Shown here piece by piece: positions 25,401 to 40,400 of a stretch of 64,000 bases of DNA. The notes under the pieces are model-generated. The model saw only the letters and a list, made by a program, of their open reading frames with translations, was not told where the DNA came from and made no database searches. Each line of letters starts with the position of its first letter. Position 1 is the stretch's first letter. The stretch is taken from assembly GCA_011037195.1 (NCBI GenBank), contig JAAEAF010003515.1:1-64000 (forward strand). Reading direction: 5' to 3'. This stretch comes from Triatoma infestans. Taxonomy: Eukaryota > Arthropoda > Insecta > Hemiptera > Reduviidae. The translations under genes were made by a program, and so were the position numbers.

Positions 25401-28400
25401 CTAAATAAGTTTTCATAATCTTAATTTGGAATAATTTTGTTATCTACTTTACTGATTTACATAACAACTATAATTGAAGTGCGGGTGCTCCATCTTTTTC
25501 ATCATTAATCAGATGTTATTTATAGAACTTTCTGTAGCAAACATTATTGCCATTTTGGCTACTTTTATTCTTTCCAAGCAAGCATGAATTATTTTACATC
25601 ATATCATCTTTCCCAAGGGATAAATGGAAGGAAAATTTCCTTTAATATTCTTTTTCAATTGTTAGATACGAAGTGTATAAGCCATAAAAGACATAGATCA
25701 AAGGCGGCATTTGAACGCAATAATCTCCTTATTATTTCTTGCTGGCAAGAAATATTAACCTAAAATGAAGGCTCAACCTAAATACAAATTTGTATTTATT
25801 TGTGAATTATATTAATTCAGACGAAGTTAAATGAATCGTAATTTGGAATTGTTTCGGGAATGTATACAAAACTAATAAAAAGGTTATACTGTCTAACAGG
25901 CTAAAAATTATTATCTGTCAAAACAAACATTTTGGAATTCAAGATTCATACTTTTTTTCCTATTTTATAATAGGTGTAAAGTAATGTAAAACAGCAACAT
26001 CGTTTAAAAAATAATAATACGTCTTTATATATAAGATTTAATATGAAGGAATCATGTTACAGAAGAGTAAAACGTCATACAAATGTGAACTAGTTGATGT
26101 TGCCAGGTTATTTATAAATTTATATCAAGTAATAATAGTTTCTAAGTATAGAAGGAAACCCTGGAGAAATTTGGAATGATGCCAACATTAAACGGATTTG
26201 CATAGATGGCTGGAGAAGGCAGTCTAGATGTGGAGGGGGCTAGACAGTGTTTGAATGCAGTAACGGAAGATATTAAATCTAGAGTGCAGAGGGTTGAACA
26301 AGCTTGGGAACAATGGGAATCTGATAATCAGGCTAAGGAGAGGGATAGGAAACTGTGGACCACCAATATGGCAGCTACAAATAAGGTCAGTTCACGTTCT
26401 GCTGTGATTATCAAGTTTTCACTAATTTTTGAAAAAAAAAAAAAAAACAAATTATTTATGACATTTTAAATTAGAACATGAATGACAATTAATTAAAGAA
26501 GCATAACCAAGCATTGCCATTGCATTTTTTTTAATTAAATTAAACAGGAACTTAATTCAAATAATGAATGTATACATTTATTATTGAATTTCATTTTGTT
26601 TTTGTTTTTTTAAATAATGATTTATTGCATAAATAGAAAAAAAGTATTTCATTTCCATGACTATATCTTATCAAACTTTATTATCAATGTTACTTAAAAA
26701 TATGTGCACCATTTTCTCCAAATGAAAATTTGTTGTATTGAGAAAATATTCACTAAAAGTTTACAGCATAAGAATGCCCGACTGTGTGTTTAGATTATAA
26801 TTTATTTGTACAGACTTTATATAAGCAGAACTTTGTTTACAATACATTCATTCTCCTAAATTCTGGCTTTAATTTTTAGATCTTACTTCTTTTTTTTTTT
26901 TTTTTAATAAAAACTCCATAAATATACATCACAAAAACATGTAAAATATTAAAACAATGAAATAAACTTTTGCATCTAATACTATATCAAAGACAATAAT
27001 TATTTTGAAAGTCTTATAGTCACTTTATTTTGAAATATTTAATGTTTTACATTTTAATGTAGATAAAAAATATTCATGTTTGCTATAAGAAGGAAATTCA
27101 CTTCTATTTCTTATCTAGGTTATATTTATATTTTAATAAAATATAAATATAACTTTGCCACTGACGAGTTGACGAATTACTATTTATCATTACTGTGACT
27201 AAAGACCACTTTTTAGAATTAATTGTAAACAAAAATCATGGACTTTTTTGATTATGTCTTATCTTTTTTTACGAATTTATTTTTAATGAGTTATTAATTG
27301 GAGTATATTGATAATATTAATAAAAAATAGGAATTATATAATTTTAAACAGATATTATTAATAATAAAATATTAACAAAAAATAGATTAAAAACTTTTAC
27401 TGATTTTATTAAAAACAGATTCATAAAATAATTAATCGAATTTGGCAGCATTGACGTTACATTTCTCTTTAGAGAAAAAGAAGTGCTCTACTATGAGAAA
27501 AAAAAAGAAAAAAAAGAGTGAACATTCTTTCTACTTTAGTGAATAATTAATTATTACACTATTATAGAAAACCCAATAATTATTTACAAAAATAATTTTT
27601 ATGGTGACATTTACACTTTTCCAAATAAATGAAAGTTATTATACGTATATTATTAATTTCTTAATGATATAATATAGGATTTTTAAAAGAGATATAAATC
27701 AAAATATTTAATTACATTAATAAATAGCTTTATCACATTTTTCTCAATGAGTGAGTGACTTACAAAATACGCTTTCAAAATAAACGGTTTTAAAATACAA
27801 TTAGAATATTAATGCATTTTTTTTTTTTTTTTTTTTTAATCTGCTTGTATGGATTTATAAAAAATTAAGCAATAAAACGGGGTACAAATACCGCTTTAAA
27901 AGACAATTAAAACAAATTTTAAAAGGTTCGTACATGCAATGGGATAAAAGAAACACAGAAATTTGTATCCTTTTTGAATTGTTTGTTTATTTCAATGTTA
28001 CGGTAAATATTTTTCACCTTTTTCATGGAATTCTACATTGAAAACTATAGAAGGGCAAAATAATGTTTAAATAAAAATAGAAAAATAACTATTAAAGTAA
28101 AATGTAGTAGAGATTATATCAATATTTTATTATTCACATTACATTTTCCTGTAGTCATTACTTTTCAATTTTTTTTTTTCTCTACATTATTTTGATCTTC
28201 TATAATATTTTTTTTTCTATTTGGAATGCCTCAATGTTCACTGAATCGTTGGAATATGTCAAGAAGGATATTTTTATTATTAATCCTTGTTTGCCTAATG
28301 CATTCTGCCGACAAGTCACATTTCTTTTTTAACATATTAAATCCAATGTCAGCAATAAATATACAGTTAAATTAAATATATAAATTGTAACACAAAACCA

Positions 28401-31400
28401 AATGATTTTCTTTTGATATTAAGTTGGAAAGAATGTATAAATTTATTTGTCATTTTTAATAATTAAATAGACGGTAGATTGGGTGAGCAAACTGGATGCA
28501 CAGCTCTATCCTGTACTGAATAGTGAATTGCACAGTGCCAACCAACTTGTTAATAATGTCGAAGAAAAGTTGAATACTGTATTGCCGGAAATAAAAAGAG
28601 CTCAACAGGAAATACAATTAAGGATTAATACTGCGGAAGCATTAATTACGAAAGGTACATTTGACAATGTTTTATTTCTTTTTAACAAGTTGATAATTTA
28701 TAAAATCTGAGAATACTTAATAGAAAAAATTATAAATACAATTATAATTAATAATATTTATTATAGTATAATGTATCTTTCAAAATTAAAAGTTTAAACA
28801 AATGTTATATTGCAATTATTTAAAGTAGTGGATAAAAATAAAAAATATCTCTAATAATTTCAATAATAATATTTACAATATTTAAAATTTCTAATCCAAT
28901 TGGTATATTGTAGTGGACTTAAAAGGAAGCAACGAAGGCATCCCAGTGAGGCTAAAGGAGCTCAATAACAAATTGCATGCAATCTCAGCTGAATATCAAG
29001 TTTTATTAGAAAAACTTCTGACATTTTTTAACAGTTTGGCTCAGGTGTGAAGATAATCCATAAATAATCTTTTTAATAAACTTAATTTTCATTAATATCA
29101 TTTCTTTATCTATAAATTTCATTACAAGATATTTTTTACAATGTTAATTATATTTTTTATCAATAATTATAATGTATAGGTTGAAAATAGAATAGAATCA
29201 TTACAAAGGGAACATCATACAGTGCCCACACCTCATAGTTTAGAAGAAGTTCAAAGACAGATTAGAGATTTTGAAAAAACCAAACATACAGTTTCTGAAA
29301 TGTTCAATATATGCCTAATAGATAGTGGCCATATTGTAAACAAGATCAGATCTCAGGTAAGAAAAATTTTGGTAATTATACAATACTAATTAAGTACACA
29401 ATATACGAAACTTTTTATCTTCACTTTAAATGATTCATTTGATCAGAATAATACAATTTTGCCTTCTGGATGTTCTGGCCACATGACTTAGCCGTACAAA
29501 GTGAGCCAAATATATTCACGATAGTTTTGAATATTTAATGAAATTCGCAATTTATCTTAATTATTCAATTAAAAGAATTATTAAAATGTTATTTACAAAT
29601 TAATTTTTTGATTCAGTAAGTATGATGCATTGTAAAAAGGTTTTTAGTTCGCCTTGGATTTGCCTTGAAAGTAAAAACTCAATACGAAGTGATTTTCATA
29701 TAAGTGAAACCATCATTGCGAAGTGAATATGCAAAATATAATCAATGTTTATTAACAAAGCTGTCTAAAAAGAATATCATGTTTTGCTAAAAAATTTAAT
29801 GTAACCAAAATAATTAAAAAAAACTTATGATAAACAAAATAAAAAAAATTCCGAAACACACAACAATATCCTATAACATAAGAAATCCTGGTTTTCAGGT
29901 GGGACAATGTCCGAGGTTTTGTTATAAACCGATATTTCGCACTTATTGCAATTGTTATTAGGGGATGAAATAACCCCACGTCAGTCCAATTCGTATATGC
30001 TCGGATTACTGTTCTGTATAGATTCTAGTTGTTTTTAACAACCACTTTTCAAATAGATTTCAATTGAAAATTATAACACCAAGCAATACCTCACGCCCAC
30101 CTCTACACTTCAAAGAATAAAAATTTTTAGCTTCAATGTAGCTTACAAAAAACTGTAGAATGCTAGTTGTAGGGGTTCCCGACTTTTTTTCCCCTTGTTT
30201 GTAGCATACACATTCCAAATTTAGACCTGCAATAAAAGACAATTTAGGCAAAGTCTTTTACATCTACCGACCTAAATTACTTTGACCTTCCTGGATTGTG
30301 AATTCAGCATCAAAGATGCACCAAATTTAGAGATTGTGAACAATAAATCAATAAATTCAGTGATGCCCCGCAAGGAATCGTACCCGATTACTAAACCCGA
30401 GAAAAGAATGTTAGCATTTGAGCATACGTGTGAAGGATAGACGAGCCAAACAGATGTAGAATTTAAAGAGCGAACTAAGAGTAGTGTTCAATTTTTATTA
30501 ACATTCTCTTTGCTCACTAAATGTATTTGAAACATGCGTTTGCTGGAAGTGGAAATATACAAATTTGCATATACATTCTGTTATTAAAATAGAAATTTCT
30601 TTTGTGTTAATTGTAACTTTTTTTTTATTAATACAGGAAGGTACCAATGGTGAATATGATGTAAGAACTGTGGAACGAGCTGTTGAATGTTTAAGATATT
30701 CTTGGCAAAAGGTATGCAATGATCGTGAATCTGCATTAAATCGTAGTGAAACCAACTGTAAATTCTACATTGACCTGGAGCAAATACATGCAAGTATAGA
30801 TCAACTAAGTGACCAGTTAAGTAAAAGAAAAGGACGATATGGAGACAGTTTGAACACGTCATTGGCTACATCGCAAGCGTTCTCTTCTTTTGAAAATACC
30901 ATTGAAGTGAGTTTTTTATTTTATTTTATAAAATAACGAATTTTCCTACAGTTTTCGAGTTAATCAGACGATTAATGTATTGGTTTTCTCTAATACTACA
31001 TCAGTGATCTAAACTGAGCAGCCAGTGTTCTCTAAGTGGTTATGCTCATTCAGCAAATTAAAACAATTTAGTGGGGCCTTATAAATTTTGATGAAAAACA
31101 TTTTTCTCTTTGCTTTTATATTTCTAACGAATTTGTACTTTTGAATATCAGTGTAATGTTACATGTTTTAGCTGGCAGAAGAGCGTATTTTGAATTTTAT
31201 AAAATCTGGTGAAGATCTACTTGGAAGAGATGGCGCAGATCAAATAGATAGAGAGCTGCAACAGTTGAGAATGAAGTGGCAATCATTTAGATTACAGGTC
31301 TCTGAGACTAGAAGACTTATACAGCTTTCCATAGAATTTTTCAGATTAGTTGAAGAGGTATTTTTTAATTAATTCTTATTGCCAATTGATTTATTTTCTA

Positions 31401-34400
31401 TATAAAAATATATGGAGATTGATGCAGTTTATTTATTACAGGCTGAAAATTGGTTTCGTGACGGTAATAAAATGTTGTTGACCATAGCACAAAGGTCAAC
31501 TCATGTTAAAACACCAGAGGAAGCGAGTGAGCTATTACAAGAGATTCAGATATTTTTAAAGCCCGGAGAAGAAGCTCAGAATAGAAGACTTGAGGAAATT
31601 TCCAAATTAGCTGATGAATTGTATGGTATGATAACTAATTCGTCTTATTCCAATTTTCCTTTGGGTTATAAAAGAAAAAATAGATATGTATATACATTTT
31701 TATTTTCACTGGAAAATGCATGTTTTCATGTCCCCGAGGATGAAAATTACATTTAGCGATTGTCTATGTTTGTGTGTGTATATATATACAAGTATATATA
31801 AGTATATATATATAAGAACAAAGATCTCTCGCCAAAACGAAAATTTTTTGGAATCTTAAACTTGATATTCCGCTTAAAACAGTTTTGCTTAGAATTGCAA
31901 ATTAGAAGAACCGAAAGTGCAAAATTACAGAATAGGTTTTTGATTCTTTGGAATTTACACGAAAACTGATCCAACGATTTTCATTGAACTTCATATCCTC
32001 ACTACATCTATCATTAGGACCTGTAACTTTTAGGAAAAATGGATTTTAAGGTGTTTTGGGGTCTTTGAATTCAGATAAATAAAACTGATGTTATATATCT
32101 TTGCTAGAAGAGGGCGTTCATTACAAGGTGATTAGTATAAATCTTACATCTTTACGCCCCAACTAAACGTTTAGTTGGAAATTACAAAAAAAAAAAGAAG
32201 AAAAATTATCAAATAACATTATATTGATCAGTAAGAGAAATTCATATATATTACACATCAGATTTTTAATGATTTTTTTGAGCCAATAAAAAGGAGGAAA
32301 ATAATTATTATTATATTTTACACTGTAAAAAAGTTTGATGATTGAATTAACTAAAGAAAAGAAAATCAATAAAAACTAAATACATTTAATTATCAAGCCA
32401 AATAATGGTTGGCAGGAATCAAGGAAAAAAATTGTTTCAACTTTAAAAATGTTTATTTTTTTGGACGTTTTAGACGACACCTTTTGATGTCCAGGCTTCA
32501 GGAACTGTCAAAAAGAAGGAGAGTTAAATCTCTTCATATCTTTAACTAGGCCGGTCTTTATAAAAATTCATCTTCATATATTTTTTTTTTATACGAGGCA
32601 TGTCCAGTAAGTAAGTAAGTGTACTGAGGCTCTCGCGGCCGGAGGGGTTTTTGTTATCGACATGTTGGCTACACTCTCGTGTAGCCTGATTCCTCCCCTC
32701 CGCAACGGGGAGGAATCAGGTTCGAGGTCAGTACGTTGAGAACTGTCGACGCGACAATACGTTTCGTGAAAAATGTCAATCCAATCTGCTGCCAAGTGAA
32801 TCGAGTGGAGGCCGGGCAAGAGTTTTTGAGACGCTACAAACTCCATGGAGATGAATTTCTCCGCTCCATCATTACTGTAGATGAAACTTGGGTTGCACAC
32901 TACACACCTGAAACCAAAAGGCAGTCTCAACAGTGGCGTCACATCTCTTCACCCTCCGCCACAAAGTTCAAAACCACAATTTCAGCCAAGAAAATCATGG
33001 CATCCGTGTTTTGGAACTGTCAAGGCATAATTTTAATTGAATATATGCCTCAAGGAGAGACCATCAACTCTGCAAGATACAGTGAGACCCTGAAAAAATT
33101 GCGGAGGGCGATTCAGAACAAAAGGAGAGGCATGCTGACAAAGGGAGTCTGCCTGCTGCACGACAATGCCAGACCACACACGTCCAACGCCACGAAGGAA
33201 CTGCTTGCCTCGTTTAAATGGGATGTCCTGAACGATCCCGCGCATTCCCCTGACCTAGCACCTTCATATTACTATTTCTTTACCTCCCTGAAGCTGCACA
33301 TGGGTGGAAAAAGGTTTTCAACCAACGGGAAGGTGGAGAAGTGGACGAAGGGGTTGGCGGGAAACTACTTCGAGGAAGGCATCAAAAAATTAATACCCCG
33401 GTTCACCACCTGCATTGAGAGGAATGGTGACTATGACGAAAAATAGCTTACATATGTACTAATGTAACCAGGTAATTTTTTTGTTCAAATAAAAATTTTT
33501 GTAATCTACAAAAATTCAGTACACTTACTTCCTGGACATGCCTCGTATATGGCAGCCAAACAATATAGACTTATTTTCACTGCAATTCTCAATTGCTGAA
33601 ATTTGTTCAAAAATATATTTTTCTACAACTCACTTTCAGTTTTTCTGTAACCATTCAGTGAAATGGCTCTTTAGAGCTAATTAATGTCAGAAAACAATAT
33701 ATTCATTGTTTTCGGATAAATGTTCAATTAAATGATGAATTTAAAATAGGTATCAAGTTTTAAAGATATCGTTGGAGCCACTGTTAAGAAATTTGACAAA
33801 CTGGGAAGACCTTTTATTATAAAATGGCAATTTCGACTCTTTTCGAGAAGGGGTGCTTAAAAACCTGTATTTCTCATTTATAAGAAAAAGTAAAAAGGAT
33901 ATTATTAAATGGGTCCCCGGTCTTAATTTACCAGAGTTTTGTTTACCATGGAAGCAAATATACGAATCCTATTTGTTTGAAAATATTTATTGACTGTTGA
34001 TATATTATGTTATGAAGAAATTTGGTGAAACAATACAATTTGGTTATCGGTCAAAACAGAAACAATTAATTTTGCCAATGTTTCGACAGAGTTTCGTGTC
34101 TTTATCAAGGCTTTAATATATAAGCGGTCTTGAAAGTGTGTAAAAAGAATTTAATGGAACTTTGAAACTTACAGTTGATACAACAAGAAACATAACACAT
34201 AAAATTAAATGTTACTGGTTACTTGATTTAAATTATCTATCTAAATGAAAAAAGTCATTTTTTCTTTCTCTTACCAATAATAGTAAGAGAAAGTATTCAG
34301 ATCGTGGTAGATTGTGGAAATTCTGCTTTCATCGGAAATAAACGTTCTGAGATCCCCTGAGTCCAAAAAAAGTGGTTTTTAGTAAATGATGTATGCGTGT

Positions 34401-37400
34401 GTGTGTACGCGGATATATGTGAAAAAAATATCTCAAAAACGAAATATTGTAAGAAACTCAAACTTGATATTCCGATTAGATACCACCATCGATGCATCAG
34501 AAAGGAAGATTTCGGGCAAAATACATCAACCGAAAGTGCCACTTTAGTGATTGGTTTTTTCGTAATTTTCTCGAAAATGGCTCAGGCGATTTTCTTTAAA
34601 CTTGGAACATCAACTACACATACAAAGAGCTACACAACTTTTATTTGAAACATTTCTTCTGGGAAATTCATTTAAGAGTCTTTTTGTGGGAGGAGTGAGG
34701 TAAGTAGGTGGGGGTAGTTTTCAATTTCCTGTTATTTTCTCTAAAACGGCTCCAACGATTTTCTTTAAACTTTAAATATTAACTACACGTATAAAAAGCT
34801 ACAAGTTTTATTTGTGACGTCTCCGGGAAAATTCATTTACAGGGACTTTTGGGGGAGTGGTGGGGGTTCCTCTAATATACAATACTGTCAACTAAGTAAT
34901 ATTAATAAGAATTAAATATGTTTTGAAGAAAATCTGTTGACCGGAAGTACGTCTTTACTGAATAGGTTTTTCAGTTTGTTTGTGATTTTCTCCATAAAAA
35001 TGGCCGACGGTTTTAAACACTAATATGTATGTATATTACAAGTGGGAAGAAAATTTGCTATTTCGCAATAAAATAAAGGTTTTTAGTAATAAGGTAGACA
35101 CCATATTTTTTCATTTGTGTAGATAATTTAAAACAACTAGTAACTTTTAATTTTTATGTTTCTGTGCTGTAAAAAAATGTTGAAGTTTCTAAGTTCCACA
35201 AAAAGTTCTTTTTCCACATCTTCAAGACCATTTATATATTTAAAGCCTTGATTGATTGGTGGCACAATTGATTGTTTCTTTCTTGACCGATCCTCACCAA
35301 ATTTCTCCATAACATTCTATGTGTTGTAAAGTGAAATATTAAAAGATTAATAATATCTTGTGATTTTTAAAGGGGACATAAAAACTACAAGTCAGATAAA
35401 ACAAGTTAAATCTGGAAGTCAGGATATGATCCGGTCTTTTAACCAAGCAATAAATGATTTGAAAAGAATAGCTGAAAAAATGAGAAATCCTTCGCCTGTT
35501 GTAGAGTTAATGGTAGGTTTTGGAATCAATTGGTCATTGTTATATCATTCTTTTAGACTTTATTATTTAACAATATTTGCGTTTATTCTTAGTTTATAAA
35601 TTGGTTTTCGTAGGAAACGGACGACATTCAAAGCATACCATCCAGCAAAACAGAAAGTTGGCATTCATCTTCAAAGATAATTAGTCAAGTAACTAATATA
35701 AGTACGCAAAGCCAACTAGTGTCATCTTACACTGTAGAGGAGGTGAACATTTTATTTATTTTTTATTATGTAGTTTTATATTATTAATTTGGAATCATTT
35801 TATTGGTGCATAATTATTTTACATAATTCTAGTAATGTTAAGTAATACTAGAAAAATTAACTTAGGAGTGAAACATATCATTTTAAATAACTGTTAGTCC
35901 GTTAGTTCTGTCATAAAAATAAAGTTAAAGAGAGTTGGTATATAGATTTAGATTTAGAGCGGATAGTAGACTTCCTAATTGTTCAACATAGAGGCGTCCT
36001 ACTGGTATCCCAGCTAACTATATGAAGAGCAGAAACTGATACCCTACTATAGGAATCCCCACTTCTCAGTAGTTGATGTATTGAACTATATGGATTAACC
36101 TATCCGTGTGCAAATGTAGCTTTCAAAAAACAAATATGCATACACACACATACTACCATAATAACCTTCACCTACTCAAACTCTTGTGATACGCAAGGGA
36201 GCTACAATTGATTTAGCTTTTTCTCTCCACCTATATTTGGAAAGCACTTTTTTTAAAAATTGGATTACTATTCAATTCGATTTCCTAATTTCTCTCTGAC
36301 TTTTCAGAATCAGAGACCATACATTGTCTAAAAGTAACTCCTTTCATTGTCTAAATCATGATGGTTTTCTTGTATAAATAAATAGACTCACAATTAAATT
36401 TACCAGTACTTTTCTACTGTGGAAAGTAAATAAGATGATTTCATTGATAATTTTAAATTTGCGACATACTCTTGAGATTATTGGTCAACTTTGTCTATGA
36501 TTCAAAGATGTGAATAAAATTTCGTATTAACTTTTCGCATTATCAGAGAAAAATTTAAAAAATCCAAAAATGATGTAGGAGTAAAAGAGGAAGTTTACTA
36601 GGTTTATTAAAAATAAAATATTCTTTGCACTAAAGCCAAAAACATGGAACACATCTCCATAGTTATAATTATTTTTTTCTTGTCAAATAATTTTTATTTA
36701 TTATTAGTAACGTTCAGAAAAAAAACTGTACTATGAATTATAGGCCTTTTCTCTTGCACATTGTTTACTTCTTCAAACATTATTAATAATAATACTGTAT
36801 TTATGAATATAATACATATTACAGCGAGTCTGATGTCTTACAATATTTGTACAACAAATATAAACAAAAAAATAATAATAATAATCCAAAATAGCAGATT
36901 GATAACTAACAGTAACTAATAAATGAATGATTAATAACAAAAATAAGAATTATTCTTCGATACAAAATAATCTTAATTTTAACACATTACAGATATAATA
37001 ATAAATACTGTTTAATTGTTCATTGTTTGATATATTTAATCAATTTAATAGATTATCACTATCTGTTAGAACTTGTACAATATATTTACTTAAAAATTTA
37101 TTTCTATAAGATAAGTAAATAGGACATTCCAGCAGAAGATGTTTTAAAGTCTCTAACCTTTGGAGGTTACATACACAACATATCTTTTCGCTATCATTGT
37201 AACTAGTACCTTCAATATACAATTTAATGCTAGTCCTGTTACATAACTTAGCTTCATAATTGTTATGTCGTAGTTAGTACCTAGAAGGTAGCTATTTGGG
37301 AGCATCCGTGTTGATGGGGTTTTTTACGCTACTGCAAAAAGCTTAAAAGTGCCAACCTAGTTAGATTATGTGGTTTGGTGGTATCCATATGTTTCGATCC

Positions 37401-40400
37401 ATGTTGTTGATCTTGGGTTTTATTTAATGTGTTAATATAAGGAATCTAGCAGTAAAGTATGTTACACTAAAAATGCTTCCGTTGATTGTATCTGCAGAGA
37501 TAAAATACTTTACAAATTACTTATTGTATGCTAAAACCAAATTAAAGACATAATTGATAATTTCAGCTACATAAATTTCTGAACCTTAATTTCCGTGAAG
37601 AGTCATAAATAATTCATTTAAAAAATAGCGGTATAGAATTTATTTGAAACAAAAATTTTATCTTTATATAAGTTCAATTTGTATTAATTTACTTTAAAAT
37701 ATATGTCTGCGAATAATGTATGATTTTGAAAGTTACAACATTGCCACGATTATGTGAATGGTGAATAAAAATATACTGATCTTGCTATTTTATTTTTGTT
37801 TATAAAAGACATATTTTATCGGTTTATTAGAATAATAATATAATGTTAAAAGTATTGCTTACGTTGCTTAATAACCTGTTGTGGAAAATAGATTACCCAC
37901 TATTTCAGGGAACAATATGTAATCCTAAAGGGTTTCCACATATCACAATATCCACACTTCTCAATAGCCCTTACACTGGCATCTCAGTAAAATCGTAAAT
38001 TACACGTGAATTATAGAAACTGAAGTGGTAGTTATTGTGTGCAACTATATAGGTTTGCGTTCCTATAGACAAGCTCTAGTATATACCATCGAACACTTTC
38101 ACCCACACTTCCTTATGGCAACCTTACACATGATTATAGTATAAGATATGAAGGGAGTTGCAATAGATCTGGTTACTTTCTATCCACCTTCTCCAAATAT
38201 ATCATGTTGTGAAATCTGGAATAAGAACTTGGTAGCGCTTGAAAACATCAGAGGTTTCTTCCATGCTATGAGCCTGCTTCATTTTGTAGTCATGTCCAAT
38301 TTCAGGCTTTCCCCATCTTCTATGCAGACTTGTACAAGAACCAGAGATAAGATAGTCGAATGATTCTAAAGATTCTAAAGATTCTAAATGATTCGAAAGA
38401 TTCTAAAGATAGTCGAATGCTCGAAAATGAAGCGTGCTTACTTCTTTTTATTGTCCCCTCCCTCTGATAAATTGGCGTCACGACAATTTGTTTTATCACA
38501 AGTTTTACCGATCAAAAAATTGTGTGTATAGGGATAGGGAGCTGGCCATCATAAATTTCCAACCTGAAGATACAGGAAGGCAGCGTTACCGATTATTTCC
38601 GAATCACCTGCCTAATTCCTTCCTATTATCACATCAAATAAAACAAGATAGAATAAGAATATTGTTTTTCAGTTTTCTCTTTAGATAAGCACGTCCTTGA
38701 CTTTTATTTCTTTTACCAATGATTAAATCATTGCTATAGTTTTTTAACTAGGTATTTTATTAATACTAGATTATTTCTTCTTTATTTTTGTTTTATAACG
38801 GTAAAGTCGTCAGCGGAAGGAGAGAATATTAAAACTGAGGAACACAGACTGAAGAAATCACCAAGTCCGCCATTGAAAAAGAAAAAATATTTGGCGCAAG
38901 AAAAACTTGAAGACGAAGGGAAAGAACCTTATTTTACCACTCCTCTAGAAGATGCGGTTATTGAAGAAGGAAATCGTTTAATACTTAAATGCCGGTAATT
39001 TGAACAAAATTAATATACTTATCTGTATGTCAACGGACAATTTAGCATTTTTCAAAGAAAAATATTTTGAAAGCTTTTTATTTTTTATCTGATTTTTATT
39101 GCTAGTGAAGAAATGGCGCAAGCAATCTATAGAATTTTTCTTTTTTATTGCTCACAGATTTATTATTCTAAGACGTTGCACCGGTCACTGTGAATCAGCA
39201 ATAAAAATATAAATTTTGTATCAGGGAGGATTTGTGCAAATGCTTGGCTCAATCAATGCTTTAATTGATAATTGAAAAAAAGTTGTTAACTTTTCACTGA
39301 ATATGTATCTTAAGTGAAACTGTATAAGAAGTAATCAAGAGGTTAAAACTATGGAATTAGATTGAGGGATATCTTTGGCACTGTACACAATCCGATTTAT
39401 AATTGAATCTGTTTAAATTAATTTTTCAAAAATTTTATCGATTTGTGCGACCCCTTTTTATCATCGTTCTAAATAAAATTCAACCCATGGATAAATTACT
39501 GTTGGTCACGTAGAAAAATTCATGATTTTTCTTCTTAAATAAGACTCTTTATTCTTTTATTTAATAGAGTCAGAGGTATCTCTACCGTCTCCAATTTCCC
39601 CGTTCGCTTTTTACTGTTTTATTTCATGCGCCCATGATGCTATTTCTTTCGCATCGATATATCATTTAGAAGGGGCGGGTGTTGGTGTAGTGGCTTTGAG
39701 CATGGACTTGTATCTGGAAGGACCTCAGTTCGAGTCCCGCGCATAAGTGCTAAATGATATATCAGATTTAAAAAATGTTAATTAGTAAAGTAGGTGCTTC
39801 CACCCCCATCCACGACTCCTAATTTGGTAGTTGGGCGTTACGCCCGCCTGAAAAAATAGGCATTACTTTACTATATCATTTAGAGTAAGCAATGATTATA
39901 ATTTTGTATTGTTATGTCTATTTTACTGTATTAATGAAATTCATAACTGCCACAAATATCTAAGGTAATGATTGCTAACACATTGTGGATTCGCTGCATC
40001 ATTGTGGCTGAAGTGATCGATGATTCACGTTTTTACCATATCCTTTTAAAGCCGTCCAGGCTTTCGCCTTAGTCCAAACGCGCAGAGTTTTCTTATCCGA
40101 CAATCCTTAAGTTCTAGCTAACCAATACGAAAACTATCGGGATGATGAACACCATTTACTTATTTGTCGACAGATCTAATTATCTTACTTAACATCTTAT
40201 AGATAGAATAAATGTGAGACTTATGTGAGCAGTGATCAGCGGACAAACCTAATCCTTTTCGACAAACCGATTCTTTTCACCAAATAGAAATCCGGGAATC
40301 GACCGTTTAGGGACGTTAGATCATGGCATCAGGAAAACAAAATACCAGATTTGTGTCTATTGTACCAGATACAGGTTGTCTTTTTAGAAACAATATTAGT

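Noticed and set aside
32589..32942. Minus-strand 117-codon ORF across the left part of mariner copy 1.
   Set aside because: It is a shadow of the transposase strand and the inverted terminus.
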